In this document: in pieces, positions 8,086 to 16,689 of the stretch | How the letters are laid out: each line of letters starts with the position of its first letter | Position numbering within the stretch: position 1 is the stretch's first letter | Assembly (NCBI GenBank): GCA_946408825.1 | Contig: CAMJTU010000006.1 | Span: 83,869 to 147,868 of the forward strand | DNA: 64,000 nt | Origin: an uncultured Planctomycetaceae bacterium | GTDB lineage: Bacteria; Planctomycetota; Planctomycetia; Pirellulales; Thermoguttaceae | Direction: 5' to 3' | Translations under genes and position numbers: made by a program | The notes under the pieces: model-generated | The model's input: the letters and a program-made list of their open reading frames with translations, nothing else | Databases searched by the model: none | What the model was told of the DNA's origin: nothing

Positions 8086-10884
8086 ATGGCAAAAGACACG
8101 GCGAACCGTCAAAGCGCCGAAAAATCGATCGAAGCGGCGCCAAACGACGCGATTCTCTTCCCAAAACGTTATTGGTTCATGACGCGTCCGGTTGTCGCGC
8201 TCACAGGTCTCTGTGTCCGCCGTCCGATTCCGATCCTCTCATGCGCTCTTGTACTAGCAGTCGCGTCGCTTTTTTTGGCGTTCTGCTACCTTAATGCTTC
8301 GCCGGCAAACTTCCAACAAACGTTAAGTCCTGGTAGTCTGGCGGCAAAATTAAAAGACGAATATCTCGGAGAGGTCGCGAACCCCATCGAAGCGTGTTTC
8401 GTCGTTGAACAACGTGGCTCCTCCACGACCAAAAAAGATATCGAAAGCGCGCTCTCTTCCATTTGTTTCGAAATTCTAGGACGACCTGAATTTTTTAGAG
8501 TCATAGCGACGGGACTCGACGAAGATTCTTTCAAATCTAATCGACTCTTCTTCTACTCGGCAGGAGAATACGAAGAAGCGACTGAACTTGCTTTAACGGC
8601 GCAGGCAATCAAACGTTCTGAATGGTCGCAGTTTGCCCCTGACGAAGTCGCGCGCAGGTTGACCAAACACATAGGAGACGATCTTGCCAGCGACGTGCGC
8701 GCTCCGTTGACAATCAATTCCGTCGTTACGTTCGCCCAAGCGCTTGCCGATATTACGGAAACGAGCGCTATTTCCCCTGAATCAACTCCGTCGCCGGTCG
8801 TCTCTGGGATTGAGACGAACGTCCCTCGTGCGCTCGCGCCGGATCCATATTATCTTTTCCATACGAAAACAGCGCAGGGCGGCGGCGTCATGTTTACGTT
8901 CGTCGACAGTCTGACGCAGGATGAACGCCGCCGTGCAGTGGAAGCAATAAACTTAATCGTTCAAAAAACACAAGCAACTCATCCTCGAACGATCATCGAA
9001 GCGACTGGCTTGCCATTCATCGAACGACGCGAGTTTGACGCGTCAATTCATGCTTTAAAAGCACTCGTCGTTTTCTTTTTCGCGAGTGTAACCGTATTCT
9101 TTTGGGCGTTCTTTGGCCGGGCTTCTCGCGCGTTCATAGCGCTTTCGTCTCTGCTCGTCGGTTTTTGCTGGCTTCTCGGTTTCCAGACGCTTGAGTCACG
9201 ATCATTAACGCCAGATAATTTTCATGAATGGTTCGTCGTCATGTGCGTCGCGATTGCAAGCGTCGCTTCCTATCTGGCCAAATACGTGATTCAGCGTCGA
9301 AAAGATCGATCCGTAAGCGAAGCGCTGATGACCACAGCCAAAACAACGGGCGCGTCGCTCGCATCGCTGGCAGTAGTCGCTTCAGTAGGTTCGCTCATTT
9401 TTGGCGGCTTGAGCGTGGTGTGCCGAACCTTTTTCGTCATGTGTGGCGCAGGGATTGCCCTATCCGTTCTCGCGACGCTTATAGTAACGCCTATACTTGT
9501 AAAGGTGATTGACGGCGCTAGACCGTTCCGAGCAGACGGAATTGTCGCAAATTTAGAGGGAGAACAAGACCACACGAATCCGTATTTGCGGACAATCGCC
9601 GTTATGGGGTTGATCGTGGCGGCTACGCTGACTCTAGGATTGACGCGAATCCATCACGATCCAACGCGGGCGACTTTTCATGGACTTGGTTTTGAAAATC
9701 TTCGAGCGCAGGAAGCGGCGTCTCAGTACTTAGAGAGTCGTGCGCTTTATGGCGTCATGTTCGCTGATTCAGTAGACGATGCGCGGCAGATTGTCGCTAA
9801 GCTTAACGAGTCGCAGGGGGACGATCCATTTTTTTATGTGGAAAGCGTCTCCGATAATCTACCAATCGTCGACGCGGACGGAATTCTTCGTGTTGAAGCT
9901 ATTCACAACGCTCTTGAATCGCTCAAACCCGAGTTTAAACAGATTCCAAGACCAACACGAAAAAAGCTTGTTTCTGAGTTAGAAACGTTGCGTTTAGCGG
10001 CTAGAGGAGCGTTCACAACGGACGGAGGTTCCCTTGCCGTCGAAGAATATTTAACGAGAGCAATCGAACAAATCGAAGGTCTTTCTGAACAAGAGTTTGA
10101 GAAGCGAATCGACGCGTTTTCTCAACTTTTAGCGCTTGGAACGCTTGAACGTCTCTATGCGTTACGCGATTGTTCAGAGCCTCGCGCGCCAACGCTCGAC
10201 GATCTTTCTAACGCATTGAAAACTCGTTATTTGGGGCAAAAAACAGGTCGCGTTATTCTGCGCGTTTATTCGTTACGAACATTGTCGGATTCTTCAAATC
10301 TCGTAAATTTCGTACGATTTCTTCGCGAGATAGCTCCGAACGCAACCGGTCCAGCTGTACTAAGTTATGAACAGGGACTCCAAACAAGTCGCTGGATTAG
10401 CGTCTACCTTATAGCGCTGACTTTCCTTTTTATGATCGTTTCATATGTTCGTTTCAAGACGTGGCGCGCTTGTATTGCGATTCTACTCGCTCCGCTTGTC
10501 GCGCTTTTGGAAACAGGCGGAGTCGCCGGACTCCTCGGCGTCGCTATCAACCCGGTAAACTGGTGTATTGCACTCGCCGTTTTCTTCCTCTCCCTCCACG
10601 CTGCGTTGCGTTTTTCCGAGGATTATGAAGAAGATCCAGATCGCTTTTTCTCGCGCGAAAACGCGTTAGCAACCTGCGTCGCCGCGTCGACAATCGGCGG
10701 ACTTTACGCTTTCGGCTTGGCATGCCAGGAATCAGGTTGGCAGAACTTATCTAGAATTGGAATTCTATCTTCGGCAATTTACGCCGCAACCGCCACGATT
10801 CTTCTTCCAGCTTTGCTTAATTGGAGCGCTATTCAAGCGCAAGATGAAGAAATGGTCGTCGCGACTGAATCAGAAAAAGAATAA
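8086..10884 (+). CDS. RND/MMPL-family membrane transporter
   Basis: About 932 residues with the RND-type plan: one N-terminal helix (about 40-65), a large extracytoplasmic loop, a block of helices from about residue 325 to 470, a second large loop, and a terminal block from about 770 to 900. This is the MMPL/SSD-like half-repeat layout used for export of lipids or other hydrophobic molecules. The substrate cannot be told from the sequence. The ATG at 8086 directly after the upstream TAA is preferred over an overlapping start at 8053; GCGGAAAG lies about 12 bases upstream. The two genes probably form one operon. Confidence 0.75.
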   Translation: MAKDTANRQSAEKSIEAAPNDAILFPKRYWFMTRPVVALTGLCVRRPIPILSCALVLAVASLFLAFCYLNASPANFQQTLSPGSLAAKLKDEYLGEVANPIEACFVVEQRGSSTTKKDIESALSSICFEILGRPEFFRVIATGLDEDSFKSNRLFFYSAGEYEEATELALTAQAIKRSEWSQFAPDEVARRLTKHIGDDLASDVRAPLTINSVVTFAQALADITETSAISPESTPSPVVSGIETNVPRALAPDPYYLFHTKTAQGGGVMFTFVDSLTQDERRRAVEAINLIVQKTQATHPRTIIEATGLPFIERREFDASIHALKALVVFFFASVTVFFWAFFGRASRAFIALSSLLVGFCWLLGFQTLESRSLTPDNFHEWFVVMCVAIASVASYLAKYVIQRRKDRSVSEALMTTAKTTGASLASLAVVASVGSLIFGGLSVVCRTFFVMCGAGIALSVLATLIVTPILVKVIDGARPFRADGIVANLEGEQDHTNPYLRTIAVMGLIVAATLTLGLTRIHHDPTRATFHGLGFENLRAQEAASQYLESRALYGVMFADSVDDARQIVAKLNESQGDDPFFYVESVSDNLPIVDADGILRVEAIHNALESLKPEFKQIPRPTRKKLVSELETLRLAARGAFTTDGGSLAVEEYLTRAIEQIEGLSEQEFEKRIDAFSQLLALGTLERLYALRDCSEPRAPTLDDLSNALKTRYLGQKTGRVILRVYSLRTLSDSSNLVNFVRFLREIAPNATGPAVLSYEQGLQTSRWISVYLIALTFLFMIVSYVRFKTWRACIAILLAPLVALLETGGVAGLLGVAINPVNWCIALAVFFLSLHAALRFSEDYEEDPDRFFSRENALATCVAASTIGGLYAFGLACQESGWQNLSRIGILSSAIYAATATILLPALLNWSAIQAQDEEMVVATESEKE

Positions 10885-10900
10885 AACACAATCGGACGTT

Positions 10901-11644
10901 ATGGGTGCAATGAAGAACGTTGTCTGTATGAAGTGGGGCGTTAAATTTCCGCCCCAGTACGTGAATATCCTCGCGTCGCGTGTTCGTAAAAACCTTTCAG
11001 GCGACTATCGATTTGTCTGCTTCACAGACGATCCAACGGGATTACGCCCCGAGATTGAAACCCGCCCTCTTCCTGAAATGACGGGACTTGAGGGACGACC
11101 AGAGAGAGGATGGAGAAAACTTACGCTTTTTCAAGAGCGACTTGACGATCTAGAAGGAACGGCTCTTTTTCTCGACCTTGACGTCGTTATTGTCGACTCG
11201 CTTAATCCGTTCTTCGAAGCGCCAGGCGACTTTCGTATTATCGAAGATTGGAATCTCAAAGGATCAGGAATCGGAAACTCGTCCGTTTTCCGATTTGAAA
11301 TTGGTTCGCGTCCCGACGTTCTAGAATATTTTCTTGCCAATCGCGAAAAGGTATATTCATCCCATCGCAACGAGCAGGCATACCTGAGTTGGGCGATTGC
11401 GCAAAAAACTCCGTTACTGTACTGGGATTCCACTTGGTGTTTGAGCTTTAAACGACATTTCATGCGACGCTTCCCAATTGGGTATTTTGCTCAACCCAAA
11501 CCACGCGAAGGCGTAAAAATTATTGTTTTCCACGGCAATCCGAATCCTGATTGCGTCTTGACAGGTTGGCGCAATAAGAGCGGTCTTAGAGCCGTCAAGA
11601 AAACCCCTTGGTTAGCCGAACTCTGGACAGAAGTCAAGGATTAA
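10901..11644 (+). CDS. Putative DXD glycosyltransferase
   Basis: 247 residues. TALFLDLDVVIVD has D92-x-D94, the nucleotide-sugar/metal motif, and RGWRKLTLFQ just before it is the conserved donor-side region seen in GT8-like and uncharacterised planctomycete glycosyltransferases. Late motifs include FHGNPNPD. No signal or membrane segment is seen, so cytoplasmic sugar transfer is inferred. An ATG at 10910 (MKNVVCMKWG) is an equally possible start. It follows the MMPL gene by 16 bases and ends in a terminator at 11674, so it is likely the last gene of the 6972-11644 unit. Confidence 0.65.
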   Translation: MGAMKNVVCMKWGVKFPPQYVNILASRVRKNLSGDYRFVCFTDDPTGLRPEIETRPLPEMTGLEGRPERGWRKLTLFQERLDDLEGTALFLDLDVVIVDSLNPFFEAPGDFRIIEDWNLKGSGIGNSSVFRFEIGSRPDVLEYFLANREKVYSSHRNEQAYLSWAIAQKTPLLYWDSTWCLSFKRHFMRRFPIGYFAQPKPREGVKIIVFHGNPNPDCVLTGWRNKSGLRAVKKTPWLAELWTEVKD

Positions 11645-11673
11645 TTATTTCATTTTTTTGAATATAAAAATTG

Positions 11674-11710
11674 AACGGAGTCCAACCGTTAGATTGGGCT
11701 CCGTTTAATT
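11674..11710 (+). terminator. Rho-independent terminator after the glycosyltransferase gene
   Basis: AACGGAGTCCAA (11674-11685) pairs with TTGGGCTCCGTT (11694-11705) with one wobble, then a T-rich tail. Confidence 0.85.
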
Positions 11711-11738
11711 TTACATTAACCTTTGTTATGTATCGTTG

Positions 11739-11767
11739 TTGACCTCCTTTGAGCTAGGACGTATAAT
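11739..11767 (+). promoter_or_regulatory. Sigma-70-type promoter of the WYL regulator gene
   Basis: TTGACC, a 17-base spacer and a perfect TATAAT, about 40 bases before the ATG. This is one of the best promoter matches in the window. Confidence 0.8.
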
Positions 11768-11807
11768 GGACGGGCGTCGCAAACGCAGAAATTGAAGGAT
11801 CCCCGCC

Positions 11808-13244
11808 ATGAAAGAATCTAAGAAAAAAAACGCTTTTCTCGATAAACCACAATCCAGCGATAAAGACGACTTCGAAGCGGAAAAAATAGACGCGTCTGAC
11901 CTGCAAGAAAAATCGGAGTTTACGACCTCGAATTCCAATAAGGACGTTCAATCTAGACCGTCCCGTAAACGGGGACGTCCTAGACTTTCTTTCTCTGACG
12001 TTGGTTCAACTAAGAAATTAAAAAAAATCGCAAAAAAACGAGAACAGACGAAGTCGAACGAAGTTGACGACTCCGATCCCGATCGTAATTGGAAAATTGT
12101 CCTTAAACGTCAATGGGACATTATGCATCTACTTGCGATGACGCGCCCAGGATTCACACTTGAGGAGTTAGCCACGAAATTCGGCGTCAGTGAAAAAACA
12201 ATAAAGCGCGACTTGAAAACGCTTGAATACGTCTTTGGCACGCTCAAATCAAGAAACGAGGCTCACGGGCGCAAGAGGTACTGTTTTGACAAGACGCCTT
12301 TCACGTTCGGTCTAACCCTCGACCGCGACGAATTATTGGCAATCTATGTAGGTCAAGAACTGATGACGCCGTTACGCGGGACTTACTTCTGGGAAGGCCT
12401 CCAGAAAAGTCGCGAGAAGATTAAGTCAATTCTTCAAGAGGAAACGGTCAAGTATGCGGAGCGAGTCGCCCCATTCTTCAGACGCTTCGAACCCGTCGAA
12501 TTACAGTATTCAGAGCAAAAGAGGAAACTCATCGATCAGACGCTCATTTCTATGGTCGATAGTTGCGCGCTGAGAATTAAGTATCGTTCGATTAAAGCTC
12601 GCCGTTCTAAGACATACGATATTTATCCCTATAACTTCGTCTACTGGAACACTTCGGTTTATCTAATTGGCTTCTGTTGCCGCGATCGTAAAATTAAGAT
12701 TTGGAAGGTCGATCGTTTATATGACGCCCAGACGTTGCCAAAACACAAGTTTTCACGAATGGATTTCGACGTCGATAAATTTCTCTCCAACGCTGTCGCG
12801 CCCTTTGTCGGCGACACGCCCGTCGAGCTTGTAACCATACGCTTTACGGGCTATGCAGCGCGCATTGTCACCGAAGAAAAGTTACGATCAATCCAAGAGG
12901 TCAAACAAGAGCCAAGCGGCGCCGTTGTCGTCAAGGTTAAGACAGAGACGGGTAAATTCTTTACGCGTTGGATATTAGGGTTTGGACGTCATGCTGAGAT
13001 TCTTGCCCCCAATTCATTGCGGCAGAAGTTTCTCTTAGAATTAGACGCTGTTCAAGAGTTGTACCGACAAGACGTCAGCGATCCCATCGAGTATTACGCG
13101 CAATATGAACGCAGGTTGACAGAAGATCGCCGTCAGAACCGAGTCTTAAAGCGTCTTGTCGAGTTGCCGATTGATTCTGAAACAAAAGAAAAAAAGTCGT
13201 CAAAACGAGAAAACGCCGATAAAAAACCGAGTTCACAATCTTGA
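11808..13244 (+). CDS. WYL-domain transcriptional regulator with AT-hook-like N-terminus
   Basis: 478 residues. The first 95 residues are charged and disordered, with an AT-hook-like RKRGRPR at 53-59. Residues about 100-160 form a helix-turn-helix (FTLEELATKFGVSEKTIKRDLKTLE), followed by a WYL module (IKYRSIKARRSKTYDIYPYNFVYWN) and a C-terminal WCX-like domain. WYL regulators sense ligands, often nucleic acids, and are frequently linked to DNA damage or defence. No target operon is adjacent; the gene sits between a housekeeping unit and a tRNA carrying a prophage remnant. Its stop codon overlaps the tRNA promoter. Confidence 0.82.
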   Translation: MKESKKKNAFLDKPQSSDKDDFEAEKIDASDLQEKSEFTTSNSNKDVQSRPSRKRGRPRLSFSDVGSTKKLKKIAKKREQTKSNEVDDSDPDRNWKIVLKRQWDIMHLLAMTRPGFTLEELATKFGVSEKTIKRDLKTLEYVFGTLKSRNEAHGRKRYCFDKTPFTFGLTLDRDELLAIYVGQELMTPLRGTYFWEGLQKSREKIKSILQEETVKYAERVAPFFRRFEPVELQYSEQKRKLIDQTLISMVDSCALRIKYRSIKARRSKTYDIYPYNFVYWNTSVYLIGFCCRDRKIKIWKVDRLYDAQTLPKHKFSRMDFDVDKFLSNAVAPFVGDTPVELVTIRFTGYAARIVTEEKLRSIQEVKQEPSGAVVVKVKTETGKFFTRWILGFGRHAEILAPNSLRQKFLLELDAVQELYRQDVSDPIEYYAQYERRLTEDRRQNRVLKRLVELPIDSETKEKKSSKRENADKKPSSQS

Positions 13245-13268
13245 CGTCGTCAGGGTTCGTTGTAGAAT
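13241..13268 (+). promoter_or_regulatory. Promoter of tRNA-Ala
   Basis: TTGACG, a 16-base spacer and TAGAAT, ending 16 bases before the tRNA. It overlaps the last codons of the WYL gene. Confidence 0.75.
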
Positions 13269-13284
13269 GACCCCCGAATTCAGC

Positions 13285-13357
13285 GGGGCTGTAGCTCAAT
13301 TGGGAGAGCGTCGGCTTTGCAAGCCGAAGGTCGCCGGTTCGATCCCGGTCAGCTCCA
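13285..13357 (+). tRNA. tRNA-Ala (anticodon TGC)
   Basis: A 73-base cloverleaf. The acceptor GGGGCTG pairs with CAGCTCC (one G-U). The D arm is GCTC/GAGC, the anticodon stem TCGGC/GCCGA with loop TTTGCAA, and the T arm GCCGG-TTCGATC-CCGGT. CCA is not encoded. The 3' end is the probable attachment site of the adjacent phage remnant, whose integrase starts 112 bases downstream. Confidence 0.97.
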
Positions 13358-13362
13358 TTTCC

Positions 13363-13400
13363 CTCGCGTTCCGTGTTTTCGTGAATGAGACGCGAGTTTT
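13363..13400 (+). terminator. Terminator of tRNA-Ala
   Basis: CTCGCGT (13363-13369) pairs with ACGCGAG (13390-13396), followed by TTTT. Confidence 0.65.
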
Positions 13401-13468
13401 CTTGTCGGCTTTTGCGCTCGTCTTTCTGAGTCAAATTTGACGCCGTGCCAAATTTGAAAGAGAACTCT

Positions 13469-14366
13469 ATGCGCATCCCGAAGTTATGTCGTCAAAAACG
13501 CAGAGACCTCGCTTTTGTCACCGAGGGAAAGAAGCGGATTTATTTCGGAAAATGGGGGCCCCTGAAGCCGAAGTAAAATATCTCGCTTATGTCAACGAAA
13601 TCACTCAGCCGGGCGGGAAAAAAGTTCGCGAATCTCAAAGAACCGTCTCTGATCTCTCCGCCGCGTTTCTTGAAGCTCGGAAGGATTACTACGTTAAAAA
13701 CGGGAGACAAACCGGTCAGCTCGAACGTCATAAAACCGCGCTCGATTTTTGCGTCGAACTCTACCCCTCCGTCGAGACCGACGATTTCGGACCGCGAAGA
13801 CTGCTCGCCGTTCGTCACGCGATGGAAACGTCAGGTCGGTTCTCGAGGAAATATGTCAATACGCTGATTAACTGCGTGCGATGCGCGTTCCGATGGAGCG
13901 TCGAAAACGAACTCGTCAAACCGGAACCCCTTTGGGCGCTTCAGGCCGTCGCGCCGCTAAAACAACGACGCTCTATTGCTCGCGAAAGTCGGCCAGATTC
14001 GCTCGTCGATCTCGCTGTCGTCGAAAAAACGCTCGAATTTCTGCCGCCGACGATCGCCGATATAGTTCGCGTCCAACGTCTGATCGGAACGAGACCATGC
14101 GAGGTCTGTATGATGAAAGTCGGCAACCTGCGCCTCAACGAGCGAGGCGTTATGGCTATACTCTCCAAACAGACAAAACCAACTGACGACGCGATGTCGA
14201 CCAGAAACGACAAATCTTCATCGGCCCTAAAGTCGAAATGATTCTCGTTCCGTACCTCTTGAAAGAAGACGCCTCCGAGCCTCTCCTAAAAACGCCGTAT
14301 TCGAACGCGCGCTCGCTCTCAGAAGAAGAAGCGCGCCGTTTCTCGGCAAGCGACCGTTATGAAGTG
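13469..14366 (+). pseudogene. Tyrosine recombinase (phage integrase), multiply frameshifted
   Basis: The ATG at 13469 opens a frame with the usual planctomycete integrase N-terminus (MRIPKLC...IYFGKWG). The frame breaks at a five-G run near 13550 and continues in another frame as APEAEVKYLAYV, through the SAM-like core-binding domain and the first catalytic arginine box (RLIGTRPCEVCMMKVGNL). A second break near 14155 passes through WLYSPNRQ in a third frame. Near 14200 the gene resumes as RQIFIGPKVEMILVPYL in yet another frame. The HxxR...H...Y part is absent. At least three indels plus truncation make it non-functional unless the sequence contains errors. Confidence 0.85.
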
Positions 14367-14525
14367 ACCTTCGTCAAGTTGAAAAAAGGTCATTTTACGT
14401 TGTTTGTTATTCAAGGCGACAAGTGGAGCGAACCGCTTCAACAGTTCCCGGCAATTGACCATTCTAACGGGAGCGGGTATCGAACCCTCCGCGCAGTAGC
14501 TCGCCCCCCCGCCGGGAGGTCCTGG

Positions 14526-14981
14526 ATGCAGAATTTCAAAGACGCAAACGGTCGAGAATGGTCAATCGAACTCAATATTTCAACGATTCGAAAACTGAGG
14601 AAAGCGACGACAAACGTCGAAGGATTCGAGGACTTTGATATTCTCGACTACGCCGGAGTCCTGACGCGGATGAACGACCCGATTTTCGCCGCCGACCTGC
14701 TCTTCCTCGTCTGTCGCGACCAGCTCGACGCGGCGGGAATCGACGACGAGACGTTTGGACGGTCGCTCAAAGGTCGCGCGCTCTTCGACGGCGTCACGGC
14801 GTTCCTCGCGGAATACGTCGATTTTTTCCCCGAGCCGACCGTGGCGTAGAAGATCGCGACGGTCATAAAGAAAACGAGGGAGGCGCAGACGGAGCTCGCC
14901 GACGCGATCTGTCAGACGACGGAACAAGCGCTCCGCGAAACGCTCGAGGACGCGGCGAAAAAACTTGGCGAGATATTCTGA
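14526..14981 (+). pseudogene. Phage tail protein / tail-assembly chaperone, interrupted by an in-frame TAG
   Basis: The ATG at 14526 follows GGAGGT by five bases. The first 107 residues (SIELNISTIRKLRKAT...FFPEP) resemble a small phage tail protein found beside tape-measure genes. TAG at 14847-14849 interrupts the frame, but translation in the same frame resumes at once with helical residues (KIATVIKKTREAQTELADA) for 43 codons, to TGA at 14979. Without the TAG the product would be 151 residues. A nonsense mutation in a decaying prophage is the simplest reading. A six-A run at 14958-14963 precedes the downstream gene in the -1 frame. Confidence 0.55.
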
Positions 14982-15265
14982 CGGCGCTTGCCTACGCGGG
15001 AGGGTCGCTCGCCGACTGGGGCGACGCGACCTACGCGGAACTCGCCGTCGTCTCGAAAGCGCGTCGATATGAAGAATGGGACCGTGTCGTTTTCGTCGCG
15101 ACGCTCGCGTTCAACTCGAACCCGTACCTCAAGAATTTCGTGGAATTCGACAATCCGTACGACGAGAAAAACGAAGAGAAAAAAGGATATAAAAAAGTCG
15201 AACTTGACGAAGTCTTCCCCGACGCCCACGACGTCGCGAAGTCCAGCGGTCTACCGCTGGAATAA
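14975..15265 (+). CDS. Tail-assembly chaperone-like second-frame protein
   Basis: An open frame of about 96 residues (ILTALAYAGGSLADWGDATY...RRYEEWDRVVFVATLAFN...SSGLPLE) ends at TAA 15263. It lies in the -1 frame relative to the gene upstream and has no ATG, GTG or TTG at its head; only ATT at 14975 or CTG at 14978 are available. The protein resembles the short protein that follows the tail protein in planctomycete prophages. The lambda G/GT logic suggests it is made by a -1 frameshift at the six-A run 14958-14963. That mechanism is inference. Confidence 0.5.
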   Translation: MLTALAYAGGSLADWGDATYAELAVVSKARRYEEWDRVVFVATLAFNSNPYLKNFVEFDNPYDEKNEEKKGYKKVELDEVFPDAHDVAKSSGLPLE

Positions 15266-15604
15266 CTTCTTTTTGAGAGCGAAGGCAAAGACGACGCAGT
15301 TGATCGTCGCGAACGCGGCGCAGATATACAAGCCTATCACGACGCCATGTCCAAAATCTTCATAAAGAGTTGGGTTTTGAGAATCCCATGGCGGCATCAA
15401 TTTTCCGAACGTAAATATGAACGATAGAGACGAGAAAACAAAATATCCCAAATAACAAAAAAACGCGATTAAATATCGCTTTTTAAAGACGTTAAAAAAT
15501 CCGAAAAATCCAAGCGTCGCAGGAAGCCAAGCGAAAACGCAAAACCAACAGAGAATAAAAAATACTTTTTTCAAAAACGCATATATTAAACCGGCGAGAA
15601 TCAT
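15251..15604 (-). CDS. Small polytopic membrane protein inside the tail cluster (possible moron)
   Basis: 117 residues on the strand opposite to the tail genes, with about four hydrophobic segments (FFILCWFCVFAWLPATLGFFGF, YLIAFFCYLGYFVFSSLSFIFTF, VVIGLYICAAFATINCVVFAFAL). The coding sequence is visibly more AT-rich than the flanking phage genes. It sits between the tail-assembly and tape-measure genes, where phages carry independently acquired cargo genes. I recognise no family. It slightly overlaps the end of the convergent upstream gene. Confidence 0.55.
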   Translation of the reverse strand: MILAGLIYAFLKKVFFILCWFCVFAWLPATLGFFGFFNVFKKRYLIAFFCYLGYFVFSSLSFIFTFGKLMPPWDSQNPTLYEDFGHGVVIGLYICAAFATINCVVFAFALKKKLFQR

Positions 15605-15628
15605 TTTTTTTCACCGAAGGGTTGAGAG

Positions 15629-16435
15629 ATGAGCGAACGAATTAAGGCGGGCGAGGCTTACGTCCTCGTCTCTTGCGATAATACCGAACTGAAGAAAGGA
15701 TTGCAAGAGGTCTCGCAGAGCGTCGGCGAAGCGGCGCGCGAGATTTCCGCGAAGGAAAAAGAGCTTTCGCCCAAAATAAAAATCGACGCGGAACCGATTC
15801 GAAAAGCGATCGACGACGCGCTGACAAAAGCGCAAAACGCGGCTCAAAAAGGCGCCGGATTCTTTAGAAATTTCGTCGTGACGGCAGGGGACGCGGCGCG
15901 CGCTATTTCGACCGCGATTAATTTTATTTCCGACGCGATTGGAAGAACCGGCGACATGTTCGACAAAGCGTCGAAACGCGTCGGCGCGTCGAGCGCGACG
16001 CTCTCCGAGTACGCGTACGCCGCGCAGATGTGCGGGGCGAGCTTCGCCGACGTCGAAGGAGCGTTTAAAAAATTCTCGAAAGTCGTCGCAGGCGCGTCGC
16101 AAGGCGCGACGGAGGCGAAAACGGCGCTCGCGACGGTCGGTCTGACGGTCGAAGATCTTAAAGGACTCTCGCCGGACGAACAGTTCGAAAAACTCGCCGG
16201 CGCCGTCGCCAGTATCTCCGACCCGACGCTCAAAGCCGCCGCCGCGATGAAAATCTTCGGCGCGAACGGAACGAGTCTTCTTCCACTTTTCGACGAAGGT
16301 TCAGACGGAATTAAAAAACTTCGTGACGAGGCTAAACGGTTAGGAGTTTCGATAGACGATTCCGCTGCGAAAATGGGCGCCGATTACGTCGACGCGACGA
16401 CGCGCGCGACGGTCTTCCCGACGCTTTCATCATGA
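15629..16435 (+). pseudogene. Phage tail tape-measure protein, C-terminally truncated
   Basis: 268 residues remain. The N-terminus (MSERIKAGEAYVLVSCDNT) is the start of planctomycete phage tape-measure proteins. Alanine-rich helices follow, including SEYAYAAQMCGASFADVEGA, GLSPDEQFEKLAGAVASI and MKIFGANGTSLLPLF, a well conserved tape-measure stretch. Intact proteins of this kind have many hundreds of residues. Homology stops near 16405, where the sequence joins an oppositely oriented small gene, so an internal deletion removed the rest. GAAGGGTTGAGAG precedes the ATG. Confidence 0.8.
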
Positions 16436-16619
16436 GCGACAGTTCTTCCGCTTCGAGTTCTTTCAGTTCTTGAACGAGCTGAACGCGCGGAATCTTTTCA
16501 GAGACGCCGTCGATCGCAATCTCGGAGAGGGCGGACGGCTCCGAGAGAACGTCGCGCAACATGCGAATCCTGTTCCTGACCGATTCGAGCCGTTCTTCTA
16601 GGACGTGGGTTAGATTCAT
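16410..16619 (-). CDS. Small coiled-coil phage-like protein (C-terminus lost at a junction)
   Basis: Read on the minus strand from 16619, it gives MNLTHVLEERLESVRNRIRM, then a helical Leu/Glu-rich segment ending LEAEELSLMM near 16430. Beyond that the frame runs backwards into the tape-measure gene as unlikely Arg/Ser-rich sequence to 16332. The real gene therefore probably ends at the deletion junction. The size and heptads resemble small head-tail accessory proteins, but I cannot name a family. Confidence 0.4.
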
Positions 16620-16689
16620 TTTTCAACTCGTCTTGATTTGAACGCGTTCGTTTTTTATATTTGGCGAGACGTTACGGAAAGGAATTTTT

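Noticed and set aside
14847..14849. Amber stop-codon reassignment in the phage
   Set aside because: Housekeeping genes here read normally, the neighbouring phage genes are also broken by indels and truncation, and no suppressor tRNA is seen; a simple nonsense mutation is more likely. Kept only as a low-interest finding.
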